This document shows positions 39,875 to 48,624 of a DNA stretch of 64,000 nt, piece after piece. The notes under the pieces are model-generated. The model worked only from the letters and a program-made list of their open reading frames with translations. It was not told the DNA's origin and ran no database searches. The stretch is taken from the NCBI RefSeq assembly GCF_001562055.1, contig NZ_LLWE01000024.1, positions 1 through 64,000 of the forward strand. Direction: 5' to 3'. Origin of the DNA: Polycladidibacter stylochi. Its GTDB lineage: Bacteria; Pseudomonadota; Alphaproteobacteria; Rhizobiales; Stappiaceae. Both the position numbers and the translations under genes were made by a program. Each line of letters opens with the position of its first letter. The first letter of the stretch is position 1.

Positions 39875-40663
39875 ATGTCGACCTTCGACCGCAACTCCGC
39901 ACAGCGGTATGGGATGGCCGGCGGACATGCCGACGCCGCCAGCTTTGACGCCGGACTGCGCGCATATATGCTCAGCGTTTACAACTACATGGCTGTGGGT
40001 TTGGTTATTACCGGCCTCATGGCAATGGCTGTGGCAGCTCTCGCAACAGCACCAGCAGGTTCTCCTCAGGCCGTAGCTCAGATTAAAAGCGATCTGTTTC
40101 TTACCGAATTTGGCGTGATGCTCTACACCAGCCCGCTTCGCTGGGTGGTCATGCTAGCTCCTCTTGGCATGGTGTTCCTGCTGGGTGCCCGCGTTCATAA
40201 AATGAGCGTATCTGGCGCTCAGATGATGTTCTGGACATTTGCGGCCATTATGGGCATTTCCCTGTCCTCCATCTTCTTGGTATACACATCTAGCTCCATC
40301 GCCCGGGTGTTCTTCATTACCGCGATTTCATTTGGTGGCTTAAGCCTCTACGGTTACACAACCAAAAAGAGCCTGTCAGGTTGGGGTTCATTCCTCATGA
40401 TGGGTTTGATCGGCATTATCGTTGCCTCTATCGTCAACTATTTTGTGGGTTCTTCTGCGCTTCACTTTGCGATTTCGGTTATTGGTGTGCTGGTATTTGC
40501 GGGCCTCACTGCATACGACACGCAGCGCATTAAAGAAATGTATGCTGCTGTTGATAGCTCCGACATAGCAGGCAAAAAGGCCATTATGGGCGCGCTGACA
40601 TTGTACCTGGACTTCATCAACATGTTCATGATGTTGCTGTCTTTGTTCGGCAACCGCGACTAA
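39875..40663 (+). CDS. Bax inhibitor-1/YccA family membrane protein
   Basis: 262 aa from the ATG at 39875, chosen for AAGAGGA eight bases upstream rather than the ATG at 39845. Seven hydrophobic helices follow a short cytoplasmic start. The conserved C-terminal VFAGLTAYDTQRIKEMY and ALTLYLDFINMFMMLL carry the Asp pair involved in pH or calcium gating in the family. In bacteria YccA interacts with FtsH and modulates membrane proteolysis. Confidence 0.93.
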   Translation: MSTFDRNSAQRYGMAGGHADAASFDAGLRAYMLSVYNYMAVGLVITGLMAMAVAALATAPAGSPQAVAQIKSDLFLTEFGVMLYTSPLRWVVMLAPLGMVFLLGARVHKMSVSGAQMMFWTFAAIMGISLSSIFLVYTSSSIARVFFITAISFGGLSLYGYTTKKSLSGWGSFLMMGLIGIIVASIVNYFVGSSALHFAISVIGVLVFAGLTAYDTQRIKEMYAAVDSSDIAGKKAIMGALTLYLDFINMFMMLLSLFGNRD

Positions 40664-40682
40664 AACAGCTGACTGACGACCA

Positions 40683-40710
40683 AAAGCGCGGCACCCACCG
40701 CGCTTTTTTT
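40683..40710 (+). terminator. Terminator after the Bax inhibitor gene
   Basis: AAAGCGCGG-CACCCA-CCGCGCTTT, a 9-bp perfect stem, followed by TTTT. Confidence 0.9.
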
Positions 40711-40789
40711 ATGCCTAAAAACTCAACAGCACATGAAAAGATCTGTTTTTACGGCTCTTCACTCCCTACAAGTCGCCTAGATTGTCTGC

Positions 40790-41170
40790 TTACTCCACAA
40801 CACGAAGGTGGCTTTTCCGGTCGAATACTTTTAGCACCTGCACAAGGTCATGTCCGCGCTTTAGTATTTGCCCACTTGCCGCCACCACACGATACGCCCC
40901 TTGCCGACGTGCCAGTTTCGGGTCTTTTTCTATGCGGTACAGCGGCACTTCACCGCTATGACGAAAGACAGCAAAAACAGCGACATCGCCGCCCATATCA
41001 AGTGCATAATCCCGCCACTCACCAGCAGCCACCATACGCCCGTAAACGCGTAAGATGCTATCCAGTTCACGTCGATGAAAAGCAACCGGAATAAAGGCTT
41101 TACGCCGTTGGGGCTGCCCTTGCCCTTTTAGCGCAGACGGCACAATTTGTATTGGTGTTTCATTCCCCAT
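40790..41170 (-). CDS. DUF2794 family protein
   Basis: 126 aa with CAGGAGG upstream. The family block VAFHRRELDSILRVYGRMVAAG is followed by WRDYALDMGGDVAVFAVFRH and PLYRIEKDPKLARRQGAYRVV. It is a small cytoplasmic protein restricted to alphaproteobacteria with no known function. A 7-bp palindrome lies 16 bases upstream of the start. Confidence 0.88.
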   Translation of the reverse strand: MGNETPIQIVPSALKGQGQPQRRKAFIPVAFHRRELDSILRVYGRMVAAGEWRDYALDMGGDVAVFAVFRHSGEVPLYRIEKDPKLARRQGAYRVVAASGQILKRGHDLVQVLKVFDRKSHLRVVE

Positions 41171-41185
41171 ACCACAGCCTCCTGA

Positions 41186-41204
41186 CTTAAGGTTTCGCCT
41201 TAAG
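41186..41204. promoter_or_regulatory. Inverted repeat upstream of the DUF2794 gene
   Basis: CTTAAGG-TTTCG-CCTTAAG, perfect 7-bp arms and a 5-base loop, 16 bases before the DUF2794 start. It could be an operator or a 5'-UTR hairpin close to the ribosome binding site. Confidence 0.4.
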
Positions 41205-41623
41205 AAAGCGGCGTGAACCTGCCTAGAATATATAGCAGCCTAACAATTTTTCTAGCAACCATCAAACTATGTGGTCTCGGCGGTATAGCGGCAACAAAAA
41301 ACAAATCACTATTCATAAATCTACGCAATATAACCATGACATTGTCACAATCTCAACATGGGCCAGCCACGATAAGCCGCCAATATCTCCTTGTTGCCCA
41401 AGCTGATCCGGCTTCAACTGCCACTACCCTATTCCCCTCATTTCCTTGGTGGTTGAAGCCGGACCTTTTTCACTGCTATACCTAAAGTAAACCGGGTACT
41501 AAAATACATCACGTAACTTTAGCGACTAGGCAAAAAGCCTATTAGAAAAAGACTAAATTAGCGCTTGAATCCCTTGGCCACTCCTGCAATACAAGCATCA
41601 ATCAAAATCGGAGTGCTGTATTT
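41205..41623. other. Intergenic region upstream of ppa
   Basis: About 420 bases between divergent DUF2794 and ppa. A 90-codon plus-strand frame (41213-41485) crosses it, but it lacks a ribosome binding site and runs through a terminator-like hairpin, so I do not call it a gene. The hairpin at 41407-41468 is listed separately. Confidence 0.45.
41407..41470 (+). terminator. Intergenic hairpin with T-run, possible sRNA end or attenuator
   Basis: Perfect 12-bp arms TCCGGCTTCAAC / GTTGAAGCCGGA (41407-41418 and 41452-41463) with a 33-base loop, followed by CCTTTTT. No annotated plus-strand gene ends here, so it could terminate a small RNA starting in this gap or attenuate ppa. Confidence 0.5.
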
Positions 41624-42163
41624 ATGCGTATTGATCAAATCCCGATGGGTAAAAACCCACCTGAAGATGTAAATGTAATTATTGAAGTTCCTGTTGGCGG
41701 CGAGCCGATTAAATACGAAATGGAAAAAGAATCCGGCGCAATGTTCGTCGATCGTTTCCTTTACACACCAATGCGTTACCCTGGAAACTATGGTTTTGTT
41801 CCTCACACTTTATGTGGTGATGGCGACCCAATTGACGTAATTGTTGTCAATCAGCGTCCTGTGATTCCTGGTGCGGTTATGAACTGCCGCCCAATTGGCG
41901 TTCTGATTATGGAAGACGAGTCAGGGCAGGATGAAAAAATCATTGCTGTACCAAGCAGCAAGCTGACCCGTCGCTATGAGAGCATTAAGACAATTGAGGA
42001 CCTGCCAGAAATTACAATTAAGCAGGTTGAGCACTTCTTTGAACACTACAAAGACCTTGAGCCAAACAAATGGGTTAAAATCAAGGGTGTGCAGGGTGTC
42101 GTAGAAGCCCAAAAACTCATCACCGAATCAATTGAGCGCTACAATAAAGAAGAAGGCAAATAA
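41624..42163 (+). CDS. ppa: Inorganic pyrophosphatase
   Basis: 179 aa, family I soluble pyrophosphatase. The signature DGDPIDV (near residue 66) and metal ligands in [24 protein letters not shown] and the downstream Asp/Lys are present. It splits pyrophosphate in the cytoplasm and drives biosynthesis forward. Codon use is that of a well expressed gene. A strong terminator follows. Confidence 0.97.
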   Translation: MRIDQIPMGKNPPEDVNVIIEVPVGGEPIKYEMEKESGAMFVDRFLYTPMRYPGNYGFVPHTLCGDGDPIDVIVVNQRPVIPGAVMNCRPIGVLIMEDESGQDEKIIAVPSSKLTRRYESIKTIEDLPEITIKQVEHFFEHYKDLEPNKWVKIKGVQGVVEAQKLITESIERYNKEEGK

Positions 42164-42184
42164 GCCAACTCTTTCAAAACACAA

Positions 42185-42213
42185 AAACCCGCGTCTACAC
42201 ACGCGGGTTTTTC
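42185..42213 (+). terminator. ppa terminator
   Basis: AAACCCGCGT-CTACAC-ACGCGGGTTT, a 10-bp perfect stem followed by further T. It lies 20 bases after the ppa stop. Confidence 0.92.
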
Positions 42214-42232
42214 TATGAAAACAGATAGCAAA

Positions 42233-42766
42233 CTACGCTTTCGCACTTGGACGCAAGACAACCCCGCAAAGCGCAACAAACGACATTCCCAGCGAGTAGA
42301 ACACGTTTAAACCTGCAAATGACAGGCCCAAAATGCGGATTGAAGCCGTTGAACAGCTCACGACCCGCGTATGTGCCAGCGTCTTGAGCATATCGGCTGC
42401 ACTACCAAGTTGCGGCGCAGCACCGCCTCCGCAGTCGTTCGGGCCAAGCCACCAGTCCCATTCAGCACCAGCTTGATAAATCCCCACACCACCGCCGTAT
42501 ATAAAGAAACCGACGCTTGCTAACAGGCAAAGTGTTGCCAACCACTTAAAGCGTGCTGTGAGTGCAAAACCCAATGCCCCCAGGCCTAAAACCACGCCGA
42601 CATAATAAGGCACACGCTGGGCAAGGCACAGCTCGCAAGGTAAATAACCGCCTATAAGCTGAAACCCCCATGCCATAGTAATAGAAAAAGCACTCCCTAA
42701 AATAACCAGAAGTGCAGCGCTGGCTTTGGGGTTGCGCAGCACCAATGACCACATTTGTTTCAGCAT
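42233..42766 (-). CDS. dsbB: Disulfide bond formation protein DsbB
   Basis: 177 aa from the ATG at 42766, chosen for AAAGG eight bases upstream; a longer frame would overlap the gene before it. Four membrane helices; first redox pair C44-E-L-C47, second pair C112 and C138 in the second periplasmic loop. DsbB reoxidises the periplasmic oxidase DsbA using quinone. It is 11 bases after the DedA-type gene, so the two form an operon. Confidence 0.92.
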   Translation of the reverse strand: MLKQMWSLVLRNPKASAALLVILGSAFSITMAWGFQLIGGYLPCELCLAQRVPYYVGVVLGLGALGFALTARFKWLATLCLLASVGFFIYGGGVGIYQAGAEWDWWLGPNDCGGGAAPQLGSAADMLKTLAHTRVVSCSTASIRILGLSFAGLNVFYSLGMSFVALCGVVLRPSAKA

Positions 42767-42777
42767 TTGAAAAACCT

Positions 42778-43356
42778 TTACAAAATTTTCAAGAGTGCGA
42801 AGCCGCCTAGCAAGCACACCATAAACACAGTGAACACCAAGCCAAGTCGTTTTTCAATGAAATCACGCATGGCTGGCCCAAAGAAATATAAAAGCCCTGC
42901 CACGACAAAAAAGCGCAGGGCCCGAGAAACCAGGCTTGCAAATATGAACACTGGCAAACTTAAACCAAATGCCCCGCTTGAAATCGTAATAACTTTATAG
43001 GGAAACGGTGTTAGCCCGGCAAAAAACACAAACCACCAACCATAGTCGTCGAAAATACTTCTAAATTGCTGGTATTTTTCGGAATAACCATAGAACTGTA
43101 AGAGAGGCTCGGCTACTTGGGAAAAAAGCGCAGCTCCAATGTAATAGCCAAGCATTCCGCCCAATACCGAGGTTAACGTTGCGATGAACGCAAACCACCA
43201 TGCGCTATTTCGTTTCGCGATAACCATCGGAATAAGTAGAATGTCCGGCGGAATAGGAAAAAACGAGCTTTCAGCAAATGCAACCGTTCCCAACGCATAA
43301 GGCGCTTTACGCCCTTCAGCGAGCGATAATGTCCAATCATATAAACGTCGTAGCAT
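42778..43356 (-). CDS. DedA/VTT family membrane protein, YqaA type
   Basis: 192 aa, about five membrane segments. The family motifs are seen in FAESSFFPIPPDILLIPMV (E and PPD) and FFAGLTPFPYKVITISSG. VTT/DedA proteins take part in phospholipid flipping across the membrane. It is the first gene of a two-gene operon with dsbB, an arrangement known in rhizobia. Confidence 0.9.
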   Translation of the reverse strand: MLRRLYDWTLSLAEGRKAPYALGTVAFAESSFFPIPPDILLIPMVIAKRNSAWWFAFIATLTSVLGGMLGYYIGAALFSQVAEPLLQFYGYSEKYQQFRSIFDDYGWWFVFFAGLTPFPYKVITISSGAFGLSLPVFIFASLVSRALRFFVVAGLLYFFGPAMRDFIEKRLGLVFTVFMVCLLGGFALLKIL

Positions 43357-43611
43357 TTAAAAAAGTATCTCCACTCATCAGCAAGCCGGAACATCCGTGC
43401 ATTTACAAAAGGCAGACAAACCAGATCTCCTATAAGCGCAACAGCAAACCTAAAACTATCAACAGGCAAAGCAATGAAGTACACAACCAACAAGCTTTTC
43501 AAAACCGCAGCTTCGCGGTATTTTTAAGGCCAGCATCAAAAAAGCAGCGTCTTCAGAGCGAGTTAGCAAACATACTTTTCCACCGAAGTTGTGGTTTTTT
43601 AATAGTTTTCA
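43357..43611. other. Intergenic region between yqaA-type gene and tRNA-Leu
   Basis: Together with the tRNA promoter this leaves about 317 bases without a protein gene. Open frames here run into the tRNA and are not credible. I see no other element apart from the tRNA promoter at 43612. Confidence 0.4.
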
Positions 43612-43639
43612 TTGACCTTGAAACGGATCTGGATATATT
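43612..43639 (+). promoter_or_regulatory. tRNA-Leu promoter
   Basis: TTGACC (43612-43617) and TATATT (43634-43639) separated by 16 bases, about 35 bases upstream of the mature tRNA 5' end. Confidence 0.6.
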
Positions 43640-43673
43640 CCCCCCATCGCAGCCGCAACAAGCGGTTTTCTTA

Positions 43674-43759
43674 GCCCCCGTGGCGGAATTGGTAGACGCG
43701 GTAGATTCAAAATCTGCTGCCCACTGGGCGTGCCCGTTCGATTCGGGCCGGGGGCACCA
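43674..43759 (+). tRNA. tRNA-Leu (anticodon CAA)
   Basis: 86 nt including an encoded CCA. The acceptor stem GCCCCCG pairs with CGGGGGC, the D-arm has TGGTAGAC, the anticodon stem GTAGA / TCTGC holds the loop TTCAAAA with anticodon CAA at 43708-43710, a long class II variable arm follows, and the T-arm has GTTCGATTC. Confidence 0.97.
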
Positions 43760-43852
43760 TTCTTTCCCTATATAAATGCTATATCGCATCATAACTCAGG
43801 GTGTATTATTGCCTTTAGGGGACGACACGCGCTCCAATAAAAGCCCCCCTTA

Positions 43853-44815
43853 TTACTCTTCCCCGCTAGCTGTAGCTATATCACCATCTGCTGCTGCCAA
43901 AGGGTGATGATCATTCACCAGCTGATGTAAGCGTTCATCCAGTACATGTGTGTATATTTGTGTGGTTGTGATATCCGCATGGCCTAATAGTTTTTGTACC
44001 ACACGCAAATCAGCCCCGTTTTGCAGAAGATGCGATGCAAACGCGTGCCGCAGTACGTGTGGCGACACTTTCGAGCGGTCCAGCTTCGCCGCTACCGCCA
44101 GGTCTTTTAAGTCACGGCCAAAAGCTTGCCGGGTAAAATGCCCACTTTCACCATGCGAGGGAAACAGCCAAACGCTATCTTCATATTTGCCCAGCGCTGC
44201 CCGCAAACGTACATATTCAGCCATGGCAGTTTGCGCCCGTACACTCAACGGCACCACCCGCTCTTTATTGCCCTTGCCTTTAACGGTCAGCAACCGGCTG
44301 TCACGCAGTGCAGCACTAACTGGCAGAGAAACCAATTCAGATACACGTAGGCCAGTAGCATAAAGCACTTCTAGAAGCGTATAGAGCCGCTGCGCCTTAA
44401 TGTGCTTGGCATCGCTATTATGATCTGCTTTTGTGTTGTCTTCCGCTTCTTTAAGTAACCGATCCACCTCATCCTCACTCAAAACCGATGGTAGTGAAAC
44501 CTGCTTTTTTGGGGATGAAATGGTACGGGTAGGGTCATCACTACGCATCCCTTCCCCATAAGTAAACTGATAGAACTGGCGTAGTGCAGACAACCGGCGT
44601 GCTTGCGAGGTCGCGGCAAAACCGCGCTCGTGTAAATCAATCAGGTATTCTCGTATATGCTCTGCTTGCGCATCTAATAGCTTAACGCCTTGGCGAACCA
44701 AGAAATCATCATAGTCGTCGAAGTCGGCGCGGTAGCTTTCCAGTGTATTAAAAGCGCTGTCGCGCTCCACTGTCAGCATTTCAAAAAATGCTTCACATTC
44801 AAATGAGCTGCGCAT
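43853..44815 (-). CDS. xerD: Site-specific tyrosine recombinase XerD
   Basis: 320 aa. N-terminal SAM-like core-binding domain (1-100) and catalytic domain with R157, K181, H253, R256, H279 and Y288 (ATGLRVSEL, HVLRHAFASHLL, LLGHADITTTQIYTH). With XerC it resolves chromosome dimers at dif near FtsK. Its location divergent from aroK is the standard rhizobial context, so despite the nearby tRNA it is not a phage integrase. A 46-aa ORF ends eight bases before its start. Confidence 0.93.
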   Translation of the reverse strand: MRSSFECEAFFEMLTVERDSAFNTLESYRADFDDYDDFLVRQGVKLLDAQAEHIREYLIDLHERGFAATSQARRLSALRQFYQFTYGEGMRSDDPTRTISSPKKQVSLPSVLSEDEVDRLLKEAEDNTKADHNSDAKHIKAQRLYTLLEVLYATGLRVSELVSLPVSAALRDSRLLTVKGKGNKERVVPLSVRAQTAMAEYVRLRAALGKYEDSVWLFPSHGESGHFTRQAFGRDLKDLAVAAKLDRSKVSPHVLRHAFASHLLQNGADLRVVQKLLGHADITTTQIYTHVLDERLHQLVNDHHPLAAADGDIATASGEE

Positions 44816-44823
44816 GCAACACC

Positions 44824-44964
44824 CTACCCCAAGCCATCATTAGAAATCTCGACATGGAATTGTCGTGGCGTTGGCTCGACAAAGGTCGCGAGTGCATACA
44901 TGCTCAGCACAACACCAAGTACAATCATTCCGATTATTGAAAGAAGTCTGGTTAATGTAGGCAT
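44824..44964 (-). CDS. 46-aa single-span membrane protein
   Basis: ATG at 44964, stop TAG at 44824, 46 residues. A hydrophobic span (LLSIIGMIVLGVVLSMYAL) is followed by a short tail containing FVEPTPRQFHVEI. Small proteins with a similar ATFVEPTPRE-type tail are remembered next to xerD/aroK in other alphaproteobacteria, which supports it being real. It ends eight bases before xerD on the same strand. Function unknown. AGGAG lies rather far (about 13 bases) upstream, the main weakness of the call. Confidence 0.6.
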   Translation of the reverse strand: MPTLTRLLSIIGMIVLGVVLSMYALATFVEPTPRQFHVEISNDGLG

Positions 44965-45167
44965 GGTGAAAATGCAAACTCCTGTTTATATCTATAAAAG
45001 CCAAGGGAGGTGCCATTCAATACGAAAGGCAAATACGCCATAATTTCGCTTCCTGTGCACCCTTATAGATGTGTACTATACACGGCCGTCTCGCATGAAA
45101 CTTGACAGCAGACCCAAGTATACGCTCAAAGCAAGCATAACCATATAAAAGTTAGAGAGGAACGGGT

Positions 45168-45800
45168 GTGAGTGCCAGCGAAACAAGACCAGAAAGCCAA
45201 ATACAACGCGCTCAAAGCATTATAAAGCGCCTTGGCACCAAATCAATTGTTCTGGTCGGCATCATGGGGTGTGGAAAATCCACAGTTGGCCGACGCCTTG
45301 CCCAATACCTTTCTTTGCCTTTCGTTGATGCTGATTCTGAAATTGAACGCGCAGCCAACCGAACCGTGAGCGAAATCTTTAAGGAACATGGCGAATCTTA
45401 CTTCAGAGAAGGCGAAAAAAGAGTTATCGCAAGACTTTTAAATGAAGGTCCGCAAGTTTTAGCTACTGGTGGCGGTGCTTTTATGAATACCGAGACCCGC
45501 GAACGCATTAAAAAAGGCGGTGTTTCTGTTTGGATGAAAGCCGAGCTACCGGTTTTAATGGCACGTGTAAAAAAGCGGCCCACACGTCCTTTGCTGCAAT
45601 CAGAAGACCCGGAAGGCACACTAAAGCGATTGATGGACGAAAGGTATCCCATCTACGCTGAAGCCGATTTGTCCATTTGGTCCCGCGATGTCACCCATGA
45701 AGCGGTCATGGAAGAGATTCTTAAAGTCCTAGAGGCTGGTCTTCCGCCCCTTGGCGCGCCTTCGGCAACCCCGGCCATTAACATTGATAGCGAGGAATAA
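45168..45800 (+). CDS. aroK: Shikimate kinase
   Basis: 210 aa from a GTG with AGAGGA upstream. P-loop GIMGCGKS is at residues 31-38, followed by the shikimate-binding DADSEIE and ATGGGAF motifs and a lid region with RPTRPLL. It phosphorylates shikimate in the chorismate pathway. It leads the aroK-aroB-corC operon, aroB starting 2 bases after its stop. The first 20 residues are an extension common in rhizobia. Confidence 0.95.
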   Translation: MSASETRPESQIQRAQSIIKRLGTKSIVLVGIMGCGKSTVGRRLAQYLSLPFVDADSEIERAANRTVSEIFKEHGESYFREGEKRVIARLLNEGPQVLATGGGAFMNTETRERIKKGGVSVWMKAELPVLMARVKKRPTRPLLQSEDPEGTLKRLMDERYPIYAEADLSIWSRDVTHEAVMEEILKVLEAGLPPLGAPSATPAINIDSEE

Positions 45801-45802
45801 TT

Positions 45803-46927
45803 GTGAGCCCACAACAAACAGCAACAACTGTAAATGTTGAACTTGGTAACCGCTCATACCCAATTATAATCGGCAATGGCCTTATGGCTGAAGCAGGCAA
45901 ACACATCTCCCAAGCTTTACCTGGGGGGCGCTGCGCCATTGTCACCGACGAAACCGTTGCCGACATACATTTAAAAACTCTTGAAGCCAGCTTGAAAGAG
46001 CACGATGTTTCTTTTGAAACCCTTATTGTGCCAGCTGGCGAAAAAACCAAGTGCTTTAGCCAGTTTGAGCATTTATGTGATGAAGTGCTCAGCTGCAAAC
46101 TAGAGCGCGGCGACGCACTCGTTGCCCTTGGTGGCGGTGTAGTGGGCGATCTCACCGGCTTTGTCTCCGGTGTTGTCCGCCGAGGTATGAAGTTCATTCA
46201 AGTTCCCACAACTTTGCTTGCACAAGTAGATAGCTCCGTAGGCGGTAAAACAGGCATTAACAGCCGTCACGGTAAAAACTTGTTGGGTGTCTTTCATCAA
46301 CCCGCATTGGTTCTGGCCGATACACAAGCCCTCGACACCCTTAGCCGGCGCGAGTTCCGCGCCGGTTATGCCGAGGTTGCCAAGTATGGCCTGATTGATG
46401 ACGCGCCTTTTTTTGAATGGCTCTGCAACAATTGGCAGGATGTTTTTGCAGGTGGCAGCGCACGTATTGAAGCTGTTGCCCACTCTTGCCGTGCAAAAGC
46501 CCGTGTTGTGGCAGAGGATGAGCGCGAATCGGGTAAGCGTGCTCTGCTCAACCTTGGGCACACCTTCGGCCATGCCCTTGAGGGAGCAGTTGAATACGAT
46601 GGCAGCCGCCTGGTGCATGGCGAAGGTGTTGCCATTGGCATGACGCTTGCCTTCCAGTTCTCAAGTCAACTTGGTCTTTGCAGTGAAGAAGATACGCAAA
46701 GAGTGATCACCCATCTGAGTGAAGTTGGCCTGCCTACACGCATTGACCAAATCCCCGGCCAACTACCGCCATTGGAGCATTTTTTAACGCTCATCGCTCA
46801 GGATAAAAAAGTCAGCCGTGGTCAATTAACATTCATACTGGCAAACGGCATTGGCCAATCCTACATAGATAAAACGGTAGACCCGCAACAACTCTCTAGC
46901 TTCCTTGGAGCAAAACTAGCAAGATGA
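45803..46927 (+). CDS. aroB: 3-dehydroquinate synthase
   Basis: 374 aa from a GTG with GAGGAA upstream. NAD-binding ALGGGVVGDLTGFV and PTTLLAQVDSSVGGKTGIN, and metal ligands in the Glu of AEVAKYGLI, NLGHTFGHALE and HGEGVAIGM. It turns DAHP into 3-dehydroquinate, two steps before the AroK substrate. Overlaps corC by four bases (ATGA). Confidence 0.97.
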   Translation: MSPQQTATTVNVELGNRSYPIIIGNGLMAEAGKHISQALPGGRCAIVTDETVADIHLKTLEASLKEHDVSFETLIVPAGEKTKCFSQFEHLCDEVLSCKLERGDALVALGGGVVGDLTGFVSGVVRRGMKFIQVPTTLLAQVDSSVGGKTGINSRHGKNLLGVFHQPALVLADTQALDTLSRREFRAGYAEVAKYGLIDDAPFFEWLCNNWQDVFAGGSARIEAVAHSCRAKARVVAEDERESGKRALLNLGHTFGHALEGAVEYDGSRLVHGEGVAIGMTLAFQFSSQLGLCSEEDTQRVITHLSEVGLPTRIDQIPGQLPPLEHFLTLIAQDKKVSRGQLTFILANGIGQSYIDKTVDPQQLSSFLGAKLAR

Positions 46928-48225
46928 CCGAATTTCCACTGTGGCTTTCTGTAGGCAGCATCGCTTTACTACTTGTATTGTCCGGCTTTTTCTCCGGCTC
47001 CGAAACGGCGCTTACCGCTGCCTCGCGAGCTCGCATGCATCAAATGGAAAAATCGGGAAATAAGAAAGCCGCTGTGGTCTCAAGGCTGATCCAAGCTCGC
47101 GAGCGGCTCATTGGTGCTCTGCTCTTGGGCAACAATCTTGTCAATATTTTAGCATCCGCACTGGCAACATCAGTATTATTGAAAACATTCGGCGATGCCG
47201 GCGTTGCCTATGCGACCTTATTGATGACAGCTCTGGTCCTAATTTTTTCCGAAGTCCTCCCAAAAACCTGGGCGATATCCAACGCTGATAAATTCGCGCT
47301 ATCAGTTGCGCCGGTCGTACGCCCGCTCGTTGCGATTTTCAGCCCCATTGTGGCAACAATCGAAGTTATCGTTCGCCTTATCCTACGCCTGTTCGGCATA
47401 CGTATCGATGAGGAGACCGCTGTCCTTTCGGCGCACGACGAACTACGCGGTACGCTTGACTTGCAGCATAAGGAAGGCGCACTGGTTAAAGCAGACCGTG
47501 ACCGTATTGGCGGCCTACTCGATTTGGCCGAATTAGACGTTTCTGACGTCATGGTGCATCGTACCAAGGTATTTGCCTTAAATGCTGATCTCCCCCCTGA
47601 GGAGCTGATTAAAGAGGTACTTGCCAGCCCTTTTACCCGTATTCCCCTATGGCGCGATGACCCCGACGAATTTGTCGGCCTGCTACATGCCAAAGATGTT
47701 CTGCGTGCCTTAGCAGCGGTAAAAGGTGATACCAGCAAGTTCAAGCTTGATAAGGTTATGACCCCCCTTTGGTTTGTTCCCGACACCACCAGCTTGCAAA
47801 ACCAGCTCAACGCCTTTTTGAAGCGCAAAACCCACTTTGCTTTGGTGGTAGATGAATACGGCGAAGTTATGGGGCTGGTGACCCTTGAGGATATTCTGGA
47901 AGAGATTGTTGGAGAAATTGCCGACGAGCATGACAATGAACTCCCCGGCCTTCACCCGCAAACGGACGGTTCGGTGATTGTTGACGGTTCCGTCCCCATT
48001 CGTGATTTAAACCGTGCTACGGATTGGGAACTGCCTGATGATGAAGCCACCACCATTGCGGGCCTTGTGATTTACGAGGCCAAGGTTATTCCCGAGGAGC
48101 GGCAAATATTCACGTTTCACGGCTTCCGCTTTACAGTTTTGAAGCGCGAGAAAAACCGCATCACCCGTTTACGCATGATGCCGCTCGCAACTGCACTGGC
48201 AAAAACAAAACGTGAAGGCAGTTAA
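46924..48225 (+). CDS. HlyC/CorC family transporter (CNNM-like, CBS domains)
   Basis: 433 aa. N-terminal DUF21/CNNM transmembrane domain (about 1-190) with GFFSGSETALTAASRARM and LGNNLVNILASALAT, then a CBS pair (about 210-335) and a C-terminal CorC_HlyC domain. Related proteins handle magnesium or cobalt efflux. It is translationally coupled to aroB, the usual rhizobial order, and converges with bolA five bases later. Confidence 0.93.
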   Translation: MTEFPLWLSVGSIALLLVLSGFFSGSETALTAASRARMHQMEKSGNKKAAVVSRLIQARERLIGALLLGNNLVNILASALATSVLLKTFGDAGVAYATLLMTALVLIFSEVLPKTWAISNADKFALSVAPVVRPLVAIFSPIVATIEVIVRLILRLFGIRIDEETAVLSAHDELRGTLDLQHKEGALVKADRDRIGGLLDLAELDVSDVMVHRTKVFALNADLPPEELIKEVLASPFTRIPLWRDDPDEFVGLLHAKDVLRALAAVKGDTSKFKLDKVMTPLWFVPDTTSLQNQLNAFLKRKTHFALVVDEYGEVMGLVTLEDILEEIVGEIADEHDNELPGLHPQTDGSVIVDGSVPIRDLNRATDWELPDDEATTIAGLVIYEAKVIPEERQIFTFHGFRFTVLKREKNRITRLRMMPLATALAKTKREGS

Positions 48226-48230
48226 TGCCT

Positions 48231-48503
48231 TCATTCTTTTGTCTGTGCACTTGCCTCAATAGCAAGCGCATGAATGCCATTATCAAGCTCGCTTTGAATG
48301 CAATTATGTACTGCTCTGTGGACAGCAACCCGTGGCATGCCTGTAAAGGCTGTGGATACGATTTTAACTCTAAAGTGTGTCTCACCGCCCACACGATAGC
48401 CAGCATGCCCCCTATGTCGTTCAGATTCATCGATAACTTCAAGCATCTGCGGCGAAAAAGCCTGCTGTAATTTGTTAATCATGCTAGCTTTAATAGTAGT
48501 CAA
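48231..48503 (-). CDS. bolA: BolA family protein
   Basis: 90 aa if translation starts at the TTG at 48503, which has GGAGG eight bases upstream; the first in-frame ATG (48482) has no site. BolA fold with HAGYRVGGETHFRVKIVS and VAVHRAVHNCIQSEL, containing the conserved His residues that bind a shared 2Fe-2S cluster with a monothiol glutaredoxin. It acts in iron regulation and morphology. Divergent from the DnaJ-like gene, as in rhizobia. Confidence 0.92.
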   Translation of the reverse strand: MTTIKASMINKLQQAFSPQMLEVIDESERHRGHAGYRVGGETHFRVKIVSTAFTGMPRVAVHRAVHNCIQSELDNGIHALAIEASAQTKE

Positions 48504-48624
48504 TCCTATATCCTCCCTCAGGAAACTTAGTCTTGGGTCTTGCATTACCCCCTAATTGTTTCCTATCAATGCCGACCGGTATTCCTTCTGGCAGTTCGTT
48601 CAACAAGGCATGTGACTTCACAAT

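Noticed and set aside
41213-41485. 90-codon plus-strand frame upstream of ppa
   Set aside because: It reads through a 12-bp hairpin with a T-run and has a poor start; the RNA element is the better explanation.
43278-43775. 165-codon plus-strand frame
   Set aside because: It overlaps yqaA antisense and the complete tRNA-Leu gene.
43674-44815. tRNA-Leu followed by a tyrosine recombinase as a sign of an integrated element
   Set aside because: The recombinase is XerD in its usual place beside aroK, the following genes are core genes, and no tRNA 3' repeat was noticed.
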